A stretch of DNA of 13,309 nucleotides from an archaeon (GTDB lineage: Archaea; Iainarchaeota; Iainarchaeia; Iainarchaeales; Iainarchaeaceae). Positions within the stretch are counted from its first letter, which is position 1, and every line of letters begins with the position of its first letter. Location: contig SBBR01000012.1 in NCBI GenBank assembly GCA_005239615.1, positions 1 to 13,309 of the forward strand. The letters run 5' to 3'. Shown in pieces: positions 12,056-13,309 of this stretch. The notes under the pieces are model-generated. The model was not told the origin of the DNA. It searched no databases and worked only from the letters and a program-made list of their open reading frames with translations. The position numbers and the translations under genes are program-made.

Positions 12056-13261
12056 ATGCAGAAAACCAGAACGGCCGCCCCAGCAAAATTCGCCATGAGT
12101 GCCATCTCTGCGCTGAAGCAAGAGGCTTCTCTATCTGCGGCGGCGCGTGAACAGCACCAAAAAAAACCATGCAAAACCGATGGAGACTGGCTTGAGGAGT
12201 ACAGGGAAAAAAACAGGCTTATTTTCGAGCAGAAGCCCTTGAAGAAGAGCAAGTACACGAGCATTGCGCGGCTCGAGGGCCTTCTGAAGGCGCCGAGCAA
12301 GGCGGAAGTGTTGCCGAAAATAACCGGCGGAAGTGCCATGGTGATGCGGTTCAGTGAGGCGGCTGAAAAAATGCCCGGAGTGCTGGCAGGCATACTCGCA
12401 AAGGAGGAAAAGGCGAAAGACCAGTTCGAGGCGTTCATCAACGCAAACTTCGCCAACGGTTTTGTCGCCATCATTGGGAAGGAATGCGATGGCAAGACAT
12501 TGACTGTCGAGCTGAGCCTTGGGGAGGCGAGCTGCGGTAAAGGGATTATTGTGGTGGAAAAAGGCGTAAAGGCAGGCATTATAGAAAAAATTACGGGCAA
12601 CGGAAACCTCCTTTACTCCGAATCGCTTTATGTTATGGAAGGCGGCAGTGCCTGCTACTCAAGGATACACGAAGCCAGAGGCAGCGTCATCGATTACCAA
12701 CAGTGCATAATTGAAAAAGACTCTTCCATCGTCAGCAACAACTCGTGGTTTGAAGGGGGGCTCGTAAGGGCAAACACCTGCAATATGCTGGAAGGAAAGG
12801 GAAGCAGGGCCGAGGACTACAGCCTCCTCCTCGCTTCGGGAAACAGCCACTATGACATCAACTACAGCTCAGTACACAGGGCGCCTGACTCGTCAAGCCA
12901 CAGCATATTCAACTCCGTGCTCAGGGGCGAGAGCAAGGCGGTTTACGACGGAATGATAAGGATAGAGCTTGGAGGGGCGAGGGCAAACGCGCTGCTGGAA
13001 ACGCACAGCATGATACTGGGCGACAAGGCAAGCAGCAACCAGATACCTCAGCTTGAAATAAAGACAGACGATGTTAAGGCGACGCACTCTGCGACAGTAG
13101 CGCACATTGAGGAGGATGAACTCTTCTACCTGCAGGCGAAAGGCATTCCGGGAGAGGATGCCAGGAAAATGGTCGTAAAAAGCTTCCTGGAGAGCATAGT
13201 GTTCAAACTCCCGCAGGAAACCGGCAACATGATAGCCGACGAAATAGAAAGCAGGCTCTGA
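12056..13261 (+). CDS. sufD: SufD, SufB-paralogous subunit of the SufBCD complex
   Basis: SufD pairs with SufB and SufC and is needed for iron acquisition by the scaffold. The 401 residues end in the conserved region LLETHSMILGDKASSNQIPQLEIKTDDVKATHSATVAHIEEDELFYLQAKGI, where His344 corresponds to the conserved SufD histidine (SHGA in most; ATHSAT here). SufB-type cluster residues such as the QCDALL cysteine are absent, which marks it as SufD. The middle is the expected right-handed beta-helix-like repeat region with many short strands. The first 40 residues are low-complexity (Ala/Lys/Gln) and not conserved. ATG 12056 is 4 nt after the sufB stop, with GGTGAGG overlapping that stop; the next in-frame ATG, 13 codons in, is an alternative. 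Confidence 0.93.
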   Translation: MQKTRTAAPAKFAMSAISALKQEASLSAAAREQHQKKPCKTDGDWLEEYREKNRLIFEQKPLKKSKYTSIARLEGLLKAPSKAEVLPKITGGSAMVMRFSEAAEKMPGVLAGILAKEEKAKDQFEAFINANFANGFVAIIGKECDGKTLTVELSLGEASCGKGIIVVEKGVKAGIIEKITGNGNLLYSESLYVMEGGSACYSRIHEARGSVIDYQQCIIEKDSSIVSNNSWFEGGLVRANTCNMLEGKGSRAEDYSLLLASGNSHYDINYSSVHRAPDSSSHSIFNSVLRGESKAVYDGMIRIELGGARANALLETHSMILGDKASSNQIPQLEIKTDDVKATHSATVAHIEEDELFYLQAKGIPGEDARKMVVKSFLESIVFKLPQETGNMIADEIESRL

Positions 13262-13282
13262 GAGCGGCAAGGTTGATTGCCA

Positions 13283-13309
13283 ATGGATCCGAAACGGACC
13301 AGGAAAGAC
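13283..13309 (+). CDS. Start of a further suf-operon gene, possibly SufS (partial)
   Basis: Nine codons are visible (MDPKRTRKD) before the window ends, 21 nt after the sufD stop on the same strand. AAGGTT at 13269-13274 is a weak ribosome site 8 nt upstream. SufS-type cysteine desulfurases commonly begin with a short segment ending in RKDFPIL, so RKD here plus the operon position suggests sufS. The evidence is too short for a firm call. Confidence 0.4.

Noticed and set aside
11803..12600. Long - strand open frame spanning the sufB/sufD junction
   Set aside because: No family features, and it crosses the junction of two well-supported genes on the other strand.

Overview
The window is archaeal. 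Evidence: an RPA-type ssDNA-binding protein, RadA with its N-terminal helix-hairpin-helix domain, the archaeal/eukaryal tRNA pseudouridine synthase Pus10, archaeal TATA boxes (TTTATAAA type) about 25-30 nt before several start codons, a mix of leaderless and Shine-Dalgarno-led genes, and a COG2522-like HTH regulator. The compact layout and the set of small redox proteins would fit a DPANN-type lineage such as Micrarchaeota or Diapherotrites, but that placement is an inference and no marker here settles it. Almost all of the window is coding; I saw no tRNA, rRNA, CRISPR or insertion sequence.

Layout. (1) 1-2106, + strand, DNA maintenance: the 3' part of an RPA gene, an unrecognised AT-rich small ORF, then radA with its own TATA box and a long leader. 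(2) 2150-3151, - strand: pus10. (3) 3152-5651, + strand: a regulated leader, then ridA and thrC, which overlap. The leader has a TATA box 27 nt before a 25-codon ORF whose last residues are almost all isoleucine. A strong hairpin starts at that ORF's stop codon and ends in a T tract. thrC carries a C-terminal region resembling the allosteric domain of 2-isopropylmalate/citramalate synthase. (4) 5662-9248, - strand, a redox island: a CoA-binding protein, thioredoxin reductase, a YruB-type glutaredoxin, and two membrane-anchored DsbA-like thiol oxidoreductases. (5) 9344-13309, + strand: a cysteine-containing HTH regulator with a palindromic site at its own promoter, then sufC-sufB-sufD and the first codons of a further gene, perhaps sufS.

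How the genes fit together. RidA removes the reactive enamine/imine made by threonine dehydratase, the first enzyme from threonine to isoleucine, and ThrC makes the threonine. An Ile-codon-rich leader and a LeuA/CimA-like sensor domain on ThrC would therefore give the same pathway two layers of isoleucine (or leucine) sensing, at transcription/translation and at enzyme activity. This is the most interesting hypothesis in the window. The thiol-redox genes and the suf operon share an Fe-S/thiol theme, and the regulator sits between them, divergent from the second dsbA-like gene and upstream of suf. A second notable point is that RadA has a degenerate Walker A motif in which both inner glycines are replaced.
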